A stretch of DNA of 64,000 nt from Primulina eburnea (taxonomy: Eukaryota; Streptophyta; Magnoliopsida; Lamiales; Gesneriaceae), in contig NC_133114.1 of assembly GCF_022965805.1 (NCBI RefSeq), positions 2,316,761 to 2,380,760 on the forward strand, written 5' to 3'. Positions 1 through 11,290 of this stretch are shown one piece after another. The notes under the pieces are model-generated. The model made no database searches. It saw nothing but the letters and a program-made list of their open reading frames with translations, and was not told the origin of the DNA. A program made the position numbers and the translations under genes. The first letter of the stretch is position 1, and each line of letters starts with the position of its first letter.

Positions 1-751
1 GATTTATATTCGATGATTGCTTGTAAGAGAACGAAGAAAATTTCGGATTTTGAATTGATTTTTTTCTGCCCATTTCTGGTTGTTCCGGTTTGTTCTCTTT
101 TGTGGACAAAAAGAGATTTTTTTATTAAATTATCATTAAGTTGTGCAAAAATCATGTCATAGGCTATATTTTGATGACGGGTTATATTAGAATGTGGAAC
201 AATAGAATTTTGGTGACAAATCGTGCTCTTTATCTATTTTTGTTAAAATGTGAGCTCTGTTAACTAGGAAACTGAAAATTCCTTAAAAACTTTTGGTTTC
301 AATTCTGTCCATGGTTTGGCAGCGGTAGATGAAGTAGGTCGAATTTTTTTCTAAATATGATACGTATTTTTCAGATATACTAGACGTGAAGATTATCTCT
401 TTTTGAGAAATTAAAAATTTTGGTCATTGTACTGACTTGAGAGTTATTGCATATATACGGAAAACTACATTATGCATGGAAATGGAGAGTAGTCCTTGCC
501 CCTACTTGAATATTCTTGACTGATCACGGTCTCCGTGAACATGGACTCTGGTAGGAAGGTGGTGTTTGAGCCTCAACACGACCAATAAATAATTAACTTA
601 TGTTTTATTTGCATGTATTAGAGTTTCTTTCTGTGTTGCATCAAAGTCCAATGGCTCTCCTTCAGGCTATTGCATAATGTGTGCTTCTGGATACCTTTAC
701 CTTTTGCCCGTCTAATGACACAAATTGGTAGCTAATCTCTTTTTATTGCAG
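1..751 (+). other. 5' part of RIBA locus, no coding exon recognised (likely intron 1 or leader)
   Basis: AT-rich sequence without a convincing coding exon. It ends in a pyrimidine-rich stretch and an AG at 750-751 that acts as the splice acceptor of the first visible RIBA exon. The true start codon and the beginning of the plastid transit peptide are therefore most likely to the left of the window or in a short exon here that I cannot identify. Confidence 0.55.
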
Positions 752-3700
752 AGCGTTGAAAAATTTTAGAATGTTCAATGGTCTCCACCGTGGAAATTTC
801 CACTCTATGAATGGTTTAGAGTCCGTCAAACAACAGAGTGGAAAAGTAGGTTTCAGCATCAAGGCTAGTGGGAAAATTAAATCCATTTTGTTTTCTGAAG
901 AAAATGGTGTACTTTCTCATTCTTCTGGCGCTAATGGTGTAAAAAGTGACGTCACAAGTAATGGATCGGTTGGCATTGAGGTGCAATCTGATTCTGTAGT
1001 ATTAGGAGCACTTGCCGCCGATATGATACCAACCAATAGTGCCTTTTCTGTTGATGATGATGAATTTGATTTGGATCTGCCAACAGTAGGTTTCTCGTCT
1101 ATTAATGAGGCCATCGAAGACATTCGCAAAGGAAAGGTCGGTAATCAGATTGATGTTCTTGAGTTTGGAATGCATAAATTGGTGACAAATTCTTTTTTTT
1201 TAATAAAAATTGCAGATGGTTGTGGTGGTTGATGATGAGGATAGAGAAAACGAAGGAGATCTAATCATGGCGGCATCAAAAGTAACACCAGAGGCTATGG
1301 CTTTTTTTGTGAGACATGGTACTGGAATAGTATGTGTAAGCATGAAGGAGCAGGACTTGGAGAGATTGCAGCTTCCTTTGATGGTGATTGATAAAGAAAA
1401 TGAAGAGAAACTTAGTACTGCATTCACTGTTTCAGTGGTAAGTTGCTTCTCTTTGTACGTGAATAATCAAATATAAACTTCTTTTGGCGCTTTGTTTGAT
1501 TCCAGTCGACTTTCTAAGGAAGATGATATTATGGTTATGTTTCGCATTAGTTTTGAAAAATATGATTGAGCAGAACTGCCTTGATAGTCAAGAAATGGTT
1601 CGTAGAAACAAACATCTATGGCTATTCAAAGCTACATATGTTGGTAGCAGTAGGAGCAACTGCTGCTACCTATAAAGATCTTTCAACCCATGCATCATCA
1701 AACATGGCTTTTTGAATATGTGAACACACCCAAATAATGCTTTGTGAAGCTTTTGTTAGTTCGACAAATAAGAATATAAATCTCAAGGCAGTGAAGTATG
1801 AAATTTTGTAGGATGCAAAGCATGGTACAACTACGGGTGTCTCGGCACGTGATAGGGCGACAACAATTAAGGCTCTTTCTTCAAAAGATTCAAAGCCTGA
1901 GGATTTCAACCGCCCAGGACACATATTTCCACTAAAGTACCGAGAGGGAGGTGTTCTAAAACGAGCTGGGCACACGGAAGCTGCTGTTGATCTTTCCACA
2001 CTAGCTGGATTAGACTCTGCTGGAGTTTTATGTGAGATTGTTGACGATGATGGTTCCATGGCAAGGTTACCAAAGCTTCGGCAATTTGCAGAACAAGAAA
2101 ACTTGAAGCTTATATCTATTGCTGACTTAATAAGGTAGCTGGTTCATTTGAGCTTTTTCTTCTCTAAACTTGCATATTCTGAAAGGTTATGGCCATATGC
2201 TTTCCAGATATAGGAGAAAGAGGGACAGATTGGTGGAACCTGCATCTGCTGCTAGTATACCAACTACTTGGGGTCCGTTCACAGCTTATTGCTACAGATC
2301 AATTTTGGATGGGATTGAACATATTGCAATGGTCAAGGTAACTAATAATATAAGAAATTTGGACATATTTCAAGTTTCTTGATCATCAATGGTGACTTGT
2401 TGATATACTGTAAAACTATATGCAAGTTTTTGCTTACTAGAGCTTTTTTGTGCGCACTTATACATGTCCTTTTTTGCTTGTGTGTATGTGCAACCCTATC
2501 CCACCCAATACCCCCGTGTAAAGAGCACCTTACCTTTCTTTTATTACTTCGATGCCACCAGGGTTTATTAAGAATCGTTTTATTTGTTAAATTCGAGATC
2601 ATGGACGTTGGCTCAATGTGTTTGTATAATTTAACACAGCCTTTATGTGTATGCCAAAGACCAAAATTTACGTTGATATTAACACCCAAGGTGATCAAAA
2701 CCCCCAAAGAACTACCCGAGATCTGGTTAAATTGAGTCTAAAGGGATTGCAAAGAGAAGTTTTGGATTTCAAAATATTGAGCTCGTGGAAGGTGGCTTAA
2801 AAATAGTTATATACGATTGTCCCCCAATTGTTATTTATTTCCATTTCAAAATCACTCTTAATTCAGCAAACAAAATGTCAAGATGTGGCTTTGGGCTTCC
2901 AGCTTTATTCATTTAAGAATATCAAACTTTGATCATTGGCATTTCTGCTGCAACAGGGTGATATTGGTGATGGACAAGATATTCTTGTGAGAGTGCACTC
3001 GGAATGTTTGACTGGAGACATATTTGGATCGGCCAGATGTGACTGTGGAAACCAGCTGGGGCTTGCAATGCAACAGATTGAAGCTGCTGGAAGGGGCGTC
3101 TTGGTTTACCTCCGTGGTCATGAGGGGAGGGGAATTGGTCTCGGCCACAAACTCCGTGCATACAAGTTGCAAGATGCGGGGCGTGACACTGTTGAAGCTA
3201 ATGAAGAGTTGGGTTTACCTGTTGATTCAAGAGAGTATGGGATTGGAGCGCAGGTATCGTTACCTTATGGAACTTTATGCATAGCATTCAGTTTTTATGC
3301 TTTTCTCTTCATCTGAAGTCTATACAGTATTATTGGCCTCGCATATGCTAAGTTCTTAAAAGAAGAAAATTTAGTCGCCAACAAAATGTTGAAAGTTGAA
3401 TTATTGGAAACGAGCCGACCAATCTACGACTCTTTTATCTCCATTGTTGTTTAACTTTAATATATCACAGTTGAAACTGGCTTACTGGTTTCAGTAGTAC
3501 TCTTTTCCATACTAGTGTGGTTTTCACATTATCTTTCTACTCGGAGTGCATAGTCCCTTGTCTTTCAGGATTATGTTTGCAGACGCCTGATCTGATTCGA
3601 ACCCGAAACCCGGTCCTAGGAAACCAACCATTTGCTTTGGTCTTTCAGAATTGGAGTTATATCTCTGTCACGCAAAATGGTTCGACCCGTAGTAAGAAAC

Positions 3701-4001
3701 TCCAGATCACTAACTGTTGTGTGATCTTATGCAGATACTTAGGGATCTTGGTGTTAGAACAATGAAGTTGATGACAAACAATCCTGCGAAATACCGTGGA
3801 CTCAAAGGCTATGGTTTAGCAGTTTCAGGCAGGGTTCAACTTGTGACCACCGTCACTGAAGATAACAAGCGATATCTGGAGACAAAACGTTCCAAGATGG
3901 GCCATGTTTACTCGATCGAACCCAATGGCTTTCCAGCCATCATCACCAGCAAGAACGGTCGACCAAGTGCAGCAAGTCCGGTTGCATCCGAATCATTGTG
4001 A
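752..4001 (+). CDS. RIBA: Bifunctional riboflavin biosynthesis protein RIBA (DHBP synthase / GTP cyclohydrolase II), 5' partial
   Basis: Makes the two precursors of riboflavin in plastids: 3,4-dihydroxy-2-butanone 4-phosphate from ribulose 5-phosphate, and the pyrimidine from GTP. Exons by GT-AG boundaries and unbroken phase: 752-1136, 1216-1437, 1812-2134, 2208-2337, 2957-3253, 3735-4001 (540 codons including stop, counted from 756). The first visible exon encodes a variable Ser/Asn-rich plastid leader. The DHBP synthase half shows [10 protein letters not shown], the HGTG loop, [20 protein letters not shown] and CEIVDDDG. The cyclohydrolase half shows the zinc ligands in [15 protein letters not shown], then [16 protein letters not shown] and [13 protein letters not shown]. 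Both active sites look complete, so this resembles the bifunctional RIBA1 type and not the RIBA2/RIBA3 types that have lost one activity. The C-terminal tail after KMGHVYS is divergent. The start codon is not visible. Confidence 0.95.
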
Positions 4002-4264
4002 ATTCAGTTTGGTTTACACTAACTAATATGGAATTTTTCATGGTAGAATAAGAGCATGTGATGATTGTTCTTTTTCATATTTCGTCAGTCGTTTAGCTCG
4101 TCAATGAGAGTGGTTACTAGTTAAATGAAATTATTTGGAAAATTATATTTCCATGAAATATTTTCTATTTTTTACGGTGAAAAAAGTTTAAGATCAATTT
4201 TTCCTTTGTCAAAAATAAAATAATAAAGTACGTAAATATTTTACGTATTCAATTATAGATATTA

Positions 4265-4455
4265 TGTAACGATCATGGGCCGTTAGGCTGAACCAACAAA
4301 GGCCTCGGCCCATACCCATGCACTACTATTGGTCATGCACCGCCACTCACAGAATATCCCACTCCTGGAAAGTGGTTCCTTTCGCCTTCCCCAACACTTG
4401 AACCCAGGACCTTCAGGATAAGTACCTAGATTCTTAAGTGTTGGTAATCGTTACA
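4265..4455. repeat. Short element with 9-bp terminal inverted repeats (MITE- or SINE-like)
   Basis: About 191 bp bounded by TGTAACGAT at the left and its exact reverse complement ATCGTTACA at the right, in an AT-rich flank. Read on the minus strand it contains GGTCCTGGGTTCAAGT, which resembles a Pol III B box, so a tRNA-related SINE is an alternative to a MITE. No A box or clear TSD was identified. Confidence 0.45.
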
Positions 4456-4520
4456 TATTATATAAAAAAATAAATAAACTTTTTCGATATAATAACTAAT
4501 AAGATAAATTAAACTGTATT

Positions 4521-6244
4521 TTAGGTGGGCTTTTTGGTCTCCTCAGCCGATTGCACCTCACCAACAGCTGCCTGGATGATAGTATCCATGTCTTCCAAAT
4601 CTTGCTTTACTTCACCAGCCTGACACCAGAGAAATACTATTAGAAACGTTTTACCTAAAAGTTATCGTCGGTGATAAAACGTAACTCAAATTTTATAAAT
4701 TATATAGCGGTTTCGACATTATATTTTCTGAGCAATGAAAATTATTCGAGGATGGAAATTTATTATGGAATACATACTCCCAACATCTTACATCAATTTT
4801 TGCATGAGGTAAACAATGATAGAGACACAGAAATATATACCTTGTGTATTAGATTCTGAATGAGCTTAGAATCCTGGGCGGCAACACAGCACAAATGTTC
4901 CATGTCTTCAGCCTGCTTCTTTAAATTTGCTATTACTAGGCAGCTCTTCCACCACCTCCTTCAACGCCTTATCGGCGGCGTTTGCCACTGACTCCACCAG
5001 TTCTGCCACCGCATCCACCTCTTCTGCCACTACTTCTACTTTCCCTGAGATACAAATTCAAACTCAAAGATCAAGTAAGGTTGACCACAACTTAAAAGTG
5101 ATGGCTTCAGTTCTAAAAACCGACTTTTTTTTATATATATAACGAGATAAGAGAATTTACAGTTTAATCTAACTAAACAACCTACACAAGTGAGATTTGA
5201 CTGTTCTAGAAGTAAAGATTTTTCCTTTGAGTGAATAGAAAAAAGATGTAGTGGTTACCTTCTAGTCTTAGCACATTTTTCCAGGTTTTACCCAATAGAG
5301 GCAATAGCAATGACAGTAAAGATCCCAAGGTCCATTTCATCCTGTACAAATTTAGTAAAATGTAAGGGGAAAAAGGGTTTATATATAGTTAGGAATTTGA
5401 AATCCATCACATTAGATAATAAACAAAAAAAATTTATTTAAAAAAAGATTTCAAAAGTGCCTAAATAAGTGGGATTGTTTTAAATCTCGCTTTGAAATAT
5501 ATCGTCAAATGCACCCTTAAATCATTATTTTCGAGTAGGTATCTTGTAAGACGGTCTCACGAATTTTTATTTGTGAGACGGGTCAACCCTACCGATATTC
5601 ACAATAAAAAGTAATACTTAACATATAAAATTAATAGTATTTCATGGATGACCCAAATAAGAGACCCGTGTCTCACACAAGTTTTTGTCATAATCAGAGT
5701 AGCTCGTCCGGATTGAAATCTTTACTAATTGCTAGAAAAATTTAGGGAGAGATAAATGCTCCATAGTCTATAACTTACCAATGCAATAGAAGTTAGCAAT
5801 CCAAAGGAGGCAATAGAAGTTAGCAATCCAAAGGAAATTTAGAATGCAAAATCTAGTAATATTTTACCAATTGGAGAAGCCATTGTTGCGAGGAACTGGT
5901 GACGATGATTGTACCCTGTCAGCACTTTGATACTTTCCCCTGCAATTATAAATAAGATATTTTCATTTTGTTAATAAAAAAAATAGCAATAAATATTATT
6001 TTTAATAATATTATTGACATTATAAAGATTGGTACATAGCCAATTTGGTTTCAGCATGCGCCGTAGAGCTACCACTAAAAAACCTCAGCCCTTGATCCAC
6101 AGAACCACAACAATACGGTGGCAGCTCCCGGCGGTGGGCCAGGCGGCTCGGCCACGGAGCACCGGATACAATTCTTTTCCGGTAAAGAAGCGTGACCCGA
6201 GTCTGGAATTTGTACGAGGAGGATGAATTTCTTGCTGCAGCCAT
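4521..6244 (-). CDS. Small plant-specific protein with N-terminal leader, hydrophobic segment and acidic helical tail; five exons, one-base frameshift in exon 4
   Basis: Exons on the minus strand, all with GT-AG ends: 6244-6036, 5939-5868, 5341-5259, 5044-4841, 4619-4521, ending in TAA. Exon 1 starts MAAARNSSSS and looks like an organellar leader (Arg/Ser-rich, few acidic residues). Exon 3 gives a hydrophobic segment (residues about 96-110, MKWTLGSLLSLLLPLLGKTW). Exon 4 encodes an acidic helical stretch (VEVVAEEVDAVAELVE). Exon 5 has QDLEDMDTII and the stop. Exon phases agree across every junction. Within exon 4, near 4910-4925, the frame must shift by one base: the upstream frame hits TGA, and the downstream frame resumes with a sequence of the same style. 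The total of 667 coding bases is one more than a multiple of three. From memory it resembles an uncharacterised plant family of about 220 aa. No function is claimed. Pseudogene or sequence error are both possible. Confidence 0.7.
5541..5690. repeat. MITE-like dispersed repeat, family with GTGAGACGGTCTCAC ends, copy 1
   Basis: Lies in intron 2 of the minus-strand gene. It starts with CTTGTAAGACGGTCTCACGA, has an internal GTGAGACGGGTCAACCCTA block and ends TCTCACACAAGTTTTTGTCA. The ends are roughly inverse of each other. Three more copies are at 14053, 17689 and 18113. Confidence 0.6.
5783..5838. repeat. Short tandem duplication of about 28 bp in an intron
   Basis: The segment AATAGAAGTTAGCAATCCAA occurs twice in direct repeat within intron 1-2 sequence of the minus-strand gene, separated by a few bases. 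Confidence 0.6.
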
Positions 6245-7063
6245 ATGTATCTATGATTCAACGGAGATTTATCCTATGAAAAATTGATTTCTCTGAATTA
6301 ATTTTTTTGTAACTTATAGCTTAATGCATGAGCTTGAGGAAGATTGAAGTCAGTTCCATCTTTTTAGTTACGTGCACAAAATTCTTGCATTGCCAAAACT
6401 AAAAGATCCTAACACGCCAAGAAATGATTTTCCTTTTAATTATATGGTTACACATGGTACTTAATAACATTGAGAACTGTTAGTTGTCGCGTTTCAGTTG
6501 AATAAAATTCTTGATTGTTACATATATAGATTTAGACAATACTTTTTCTTTGGGTTAGTTTTATTGTTGAGTTAGGTACAAGTTCGGATCTTAACAACAA
6601 CATAATATAAAATTTATTTATTTATTCTTGAAAGATTGGGGTCGTGGTAATGAAAATTGAGGTTTGAATCCCCTATGAATTAATTGGAAACGATTGAACT
6701 TAAATTGAGGGATAAAATCTAGGATCCGATGTGATGGATGGATTTAACCGGGATGGTTTGAGAAATTGTCGACCTAATCTACTTATTTTATATAATGGGT
6801 AGATTTAATTCATTTTGACATCTCTGATTTTCACAACTCAAATATTGAATTTTAGGCTATTACGTTATCTATAATTTGTTCCCTCTTTTGTTCTATTCTA
6901 TATCCAAAAACGCAATTGTCTTATTCTTTATTCCATTTAACTAATATCAATATAATAATTTCCCCATATTCTATATTTATATATATTTTTCATTTCCGAT
7001 AAAATTTGAGTTCCACTGTTCGAGTCTATCACATATTGGACAAGAATATAAGCAAGCTGTGTG
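6245..7063. other. AT-rich intergenic DNA
   Basis: Region upstream of the minus-strand gene. No ORF with coding character, RNA gene or clear repeat boundary seen. Confidence 0.6.
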
Positions 7064-7248
7064 CAGGGGCGGAGGTACATCAATTTAAAATATATGATAT
7101 TTTAAATTTTTTTAAAAATTTATATGTAATTTTTTTTATAATTTTGGATATATTTGATATTAACCCGGATAGATCAATTTAAAATATAAAAGATTTTAGA
7201 GTTTAAAATTCTAACTCGGATATAATCGGATTCCTGGCTCCGTCTCTG
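7064..7248. mobile_element. hAT-type MITE, 185 bp, with 8-bp TSD
   Basis: Left end CAGGGGCGGAG, right end CTCCGTCTCTG (reverse complement CAGAGACGGAG), giving imperfect 11-bp terminal inverted repeats of the CAGGG type known from plant hAT MITEs. Flanks are GCTGTGTG (7056-7063) and ACTGTGTG (7249-7256), matching at 7 of 8 positions. No coding capacity. Confidence 0.8.
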
Positions 7249-7574
7249 ACTGTGTGTTCCTTTCAAGATTAAACTTATTCTCTTTTTGCTGTGTGTTTCG
7301 TGGAAGTTGTGTGAAGATTTAATTTATATGAATTGCGTATTTCGTGGAAATTCTTTTAATCGCAATCCAACTTTATAGTTAGTTCTGCAATTTCCTGGTC
7401 CATTCATTTCCCATAATCCGGGCCGGGCCAAAACCAGGCATGCAAACATCACACCATCCCCGGCCCGACGCTGCTAGCAACGACTACACATGTTAAGTCA
7501 ACAAGAAAAGTTTGCAAACCAAGAAAACCCGAATCATTCTCCCTCTTCCTCGATCCCAATTCTCCTAGCTTGTC

Positions 7575-8709
7575 ATGGCTTTTCGCCTCAGAAAACTGCT
7601 GGATGAATCGGATCTTGATTCAAGCTGCCAAAAAGAATTTTGTGATGCCAAGAAAAACCTCAATGGATCGTGTCCACTTCACTGTATGAACATATGCCCT
7701 GATTGTTGCAGAACTCCGATAATCGTCACCCCAACACAGCCGCTGCCGCCGCCGGACGATCTCGTACGCGGTCATGGCGAAGCGCACAAATCTTCTACTC
7801 TTTCTAGTTTTCTCACCGTATCCTTAGCCATCTTGGCCACGTCTTTCTTTTTCTTTGCTTGCTACATAATCTACAGGATCTTCTTGACTTGGTGTAACTC
7901 AAGGAGGCCATGGAGGTCTCGATCATCCAGGATTGGTAACGAAGAGACGGGCCCGGAAGAGTTTCTTGACAGTTGATCACGGCCCGGTCGTTGACCATCC
8001 AATCTGGTACATAAGGACAGTTGGTCTTGATCCATCTGTTATCAGCTCGATTGCGATAGTTAAGTACGAGAAAGGCGGGGGTCTTATAGAAGGAACAGAT
8101 TGCTCTGTTTGCTTGAGCGAGTTTCAAGAAAATGAGAGCCTTAGATTGCTGCCTAAATGTAATCATGCTTTCCACATTCCTTGCATTGACACATGGCTCA
8201 GAGCACACACGAATTGCCCGATGTGTCGGACCCGAATAGTGAGCAACCCAGCACCTATTTCATCGTCAGAGAACGTGATTGTTCCGAATTCAGGCGGGGT
8301 TGAGGAAACAGAGCCATCTGGTGCAGAGAATGAGGATTCGGACTTGAGAGTTAGGATTGAGGAAGAGGCCGAACCCCGAGCTCCAGTGGGACTGAAGACT
8401 AATGAAATTTATGGAGTAGAGAATGGGATTCAACCAACGAGAAGATCGGTTTCAATGGATTATTTATCGGCATCAGTTATCAGAAAAGCCATTGCCAACT
8501 CTTCTTCACCTCAATCTGATGAAACTCCATCCCTCGAATCGGTTGAAATGAAAGAAACAAATGGTGGGATTGTTGAAAAAAGTGCTGGGATCAATCGAAA
8601 CTTGTTGAGATTAGTTGGAAACTCATCACAATCGAGGCTTTCGCGAACAGGTTCTTCTTCTATGAAAAGATCAGCTTCATGTAGTGCAAGAGTATTGCTT
8701 CCGAGATAA
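7575..8709 (+). CDS. ATL-type RING-H2 E3 ubiquitin ligase with one-base frameshift
   Basis: Intronless gene for a membrane-anchored E3 ubiquitin ligase of the ATL family. The N-terminal part (7575-7970) has a Cys-rich region (residues 18-45), a Pro-rich stretch and one transmembrane segment (about 79-102, followed by basic residues). The C-terminal part has [14 protein letters not shown], the GLD motif (about 150-152) and a RING-H2 domain from about residue 176 to 217 with spacing C-x2-C-x15-C-x-H-x2-H-x2-C-x10-C-x2-C, then an acidic/Ser-rich tail with basic end. The two parts are in different frames: the first runs into TGA at 7974-7976 and the second is open across the junction near 7971. 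The span of 1135 bases equals 378 codons plus one base, as expected for one inserted base. This may be a real pseudogenising mutation or a sequence error. A W-box core (TTGAC on the minus strand) lies at 7496-7501. Which ATL member it is cannot be told. Confidence 0.88.
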
Positions 8710-9119
8710 AGCGGCGAGAGCTGGAATCCTGTTCATCTTCCATGAGTGCTCGAGCTCGAAATCTACAACGTCGGAGAGTTTTTCAACTCACTAAACTTTT
8801 GATAATATCTCAATAAATTTAATAAGGACATGTATGTAAAGGAAATGGGATGCCCATGATAATCAAAACATAGGCCTCTCCAGGATACTTTTGATGTAAG
8901 TATGAATGAAGGTTTGATCAAAACATAGGCCTGTCTGAAAATCTCGTTTAAGCATCTTTTAGAATTTTAAGATTAATTTTGTCATCTAAAAATTTCAAGT
9001 TCACATGGAAGGGAGACAATAACAGCCATATATATTCATAGTGTTCGCTGAGATTAAACAAAATTGGGAACTGTATAAAACTATCAATTTCAGATGTTGG
9101 CGTAAAATACAATTAATAG
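8710..9119. other. 3' flank of ATL gene
   Basis: AT-rich flank. The 17-mer GATCAAAACATAGGCCT occurs in near-identical form twice (about 8862 and 8917). Nothing else seen. Confidence 0.5.
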
Positions 9120-9779
9120 TAGGGATGTAAACAATCCAAACCAAGCCAAATATTATCAGACTTGAGCTTGACTCGATTCGAGGTTTTATCATCAGGCTTG
9201 AGCTCGAATTGTCTTGAAATTACTAAGCTCGCGAAAAGCTCGAGCTCGGTTCGTTAAAAGCTTTTTTATCATGTTAATCAACCCGGGATCGACCTTCATA
9301 CATTAATAGCTTGTTTATCATATTGTTTAACAAGTCTAGCTTGAGCTCGGTTCTTTTTTGAGCTCTTAAAACATACAAGTGAGCTCGAGTTTGAACTTGA
9401 TTCGAGCTGGTAAAGATTAAATATATTTATGAAATAATTTTAAATCACGCATAAAGTGTAAACTTTATTATTACTAAGATTTTTGTTAGTCAACTCAACA
9501 TATGAGCCAAACTCGAGCTGACGAGCAAACTAAACAAGTCGAGCTCGAGCTCACGAGCCACCTAAACAAGTCGAGCCTCGAGCTCACGAGCTTATTAACG
9601 AACATGTTTGCAAGCTCACGAGCCGAATATTCTTATTCTTGAGCTTAGTTTGATTAAATTATCGAGCTCAAAATCGAGCTTGAGTTGGCTTGATATGATT
9701 AACAAATGAACTTAAACAAGCTTTTTATCGAGTCGAACTCCGAATAACTCACGAACGGTTTAGTTCGTTTATATCTCTA
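9120..9779. mobile_element. 660-bp inverted-repeat element (hAT-like MITE) rich in GAGCTCGAGCT, with TSD
   Basis: Left end TAGGGATGTAAAC and right end GTTTATATCTCTA are inverse with two mismatches. Flanks ATTAATAG (9112-9119) and ATTAATAA (9780-9787) form an 8-bp TSD with one mismatch. The interior is packed with GAGCTCGAGCT-type palindromes and AAGCTCACGAGCC variants. No ORF of coding character. Confidence 0.75.
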
Positions 9780-9787
9780 ATTAATAA

Positions 9788-10652
9788 GAAATAATAAGTT
9801 AAATAATTTGGGATGCATTGGTGAAAATTTTACGATGAATAATTTTTTTTTACAATTTTCATTAATTATTTATTTATATAGATGGATGGTACAAAAATAA
9901 AAAATTAGTTTTAAAGTTTTTAAAGATTATATTTACTTTAGAGGCCTCGTAACGAAGAACAATGTCAATGGTTACGAAGAAAAAAACCCATAATCATTTT
10001 GTTAAAGTTGTAAAACTTTTTGGGACTTGAGAGTCATACGATAAATTGATTGGGCAGACCTCAATGATTATATCAGATAAAATACCAACAAGTTTCCTGA
10101 AAAATGATGCAATTCACTTCCATATTTTGTATATAGAGTACTCAAAGTTAATTTTCCACACCTCTTCTGTAAAGTCTTGGAAATTCGAAATACATAACTG
10201 AATATATGTAATTTAGAATTTTATTTAAAATATGTGTTTAAGGATTTTTTATGCATTTAATGCTTGAATATTGCATGGTTATGTGTTAATTTCATTGTTT
10301 ATTAAAGTTTCATGCATTATTATTTTAATTTGCATTTCGCACTTGAATGAGGAACGGAAACCGGTGATAATTAAGAAAAATATATTTATTAAATAATTAT
10401 TTTTAATTATTTAATATATAGTGTATTTTAGTGGGATTTCAAAAAAGGACATTTGTGGGTATTTTTACTAGCCGAGTTATATTTTTACTGGTACACAAAT
10501 TTTAACGATTCAGAGGACTTTTTGAGGGTTTGGACAATATTTTCAAAACGTACCAAAACAAAATATTTTTCAAAAGTGTTATTGAGCTTGATGGGTTTAT
10601 TTCAGTGCTTAACGGGCTCAAACCCTTTTAATCCATTTAATTTTTAATTAAA
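9788..10652. other. AT-rich intergenic DNA
   Basis: Low-complexity AT-rich stretch. No gene, RNA or bounded repeat seen. Confidence 0.5.
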
Positions 10653-10825
10653 ACATATCATGATTATATAATAAAATATTATCATATGAGTACAATAAAA
10701 TATTTTACATTTAAATCCCATCAGTATATTGATTATAACACATATCATAATTATACAATAAAATATCATCATATGAGTACATGAAAATAAAATATTTTAT
10801 ATTTCTATTCAACCAGTATATTGAT
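10653..10825. repeat. Imperfect tandem duplication, unit about 86 bp
   Basis: Copy 1 at 10653-10733 and copy 2 at 10740-10825 both run from ACATATCAT to CAGTATATTGAT and share the block CATCATATGAGTAC with small changes. The second copy overlaps the end of a Copia gag remnant, so the duplication may postdate that insertion. Confidence 0.6.
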
Positions 10826-11290
10826 CATTTTGAGATAAATCATTCAGAAAATCTGCAGCATCAAAATGAGTCGAGTCACTCAAATGATCATTGTGTTCAG
10901 TGAAGTTGGTCTCTTTTTCTTTTCCATTAATTAATTCTTTATAGAGCTTACAAAGGTGCTCGGGGCTCGACAAATACGATACCAATATTCTGGAGTTCCG
11001 CATCTAAAACAAAAACTTTCAAATTGTTTTAAGTTTTCATTAACACTCATGTTCTCATGATGTCTTTTTAGTGGGTGGTTCGTGACGCCCTTTTAAGATG
11101 AGTTATAAAAGTAACTATCTCGATTATTTTCAAAATCACGGCCGCGACCACGACCACTTCTACGTCCATGACCTTGATTTCGACCTCGACCAAAACGTTG
11201 TCTTCGACTTCGATTTTGGTTTCCAAGTTTAAATTCATATTTATTTACAACATTTATTTCTGGAAATGTTGTTGATCCAGTGGGTCGGAA
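10809..11290 (-). pseudogene. Ty1/Copia gag fragment (C-terminal part)
   Basis: Minus-strand frames encode an Arg/Gly-rich stretch (RGRNQGHGRRSGRGRGRD), a degenerate zinc knuckle of the form C-x2-C...C, and the tail ETNFTEHNDHLSDSTHFDAA typical of the C-terminus of plant Copia Gag. The N-terminal gag and all pol domains are absent and the frames are interrupted. It is an old fragment. Confidence 0.6.

Noticed and set aside
2342..2735. Open frames of about 120 codons on both strands within a RIBA intron
   Set aside because: Intron sequence between well-defined splice sites at 2338 and 2956. No homology recognised.
3590..3630. TTCGAACCCGAAACCCGG resembling a tRNA T-arm
   Set aside because: Lies in a RIBA intron, and no acceptor or anticodon arms can be folded around it.
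10453..10647. 64-codon plus-strand frame
   Set aside because: AT-rich intergenic sequence with no family resemblance and no promoter context.
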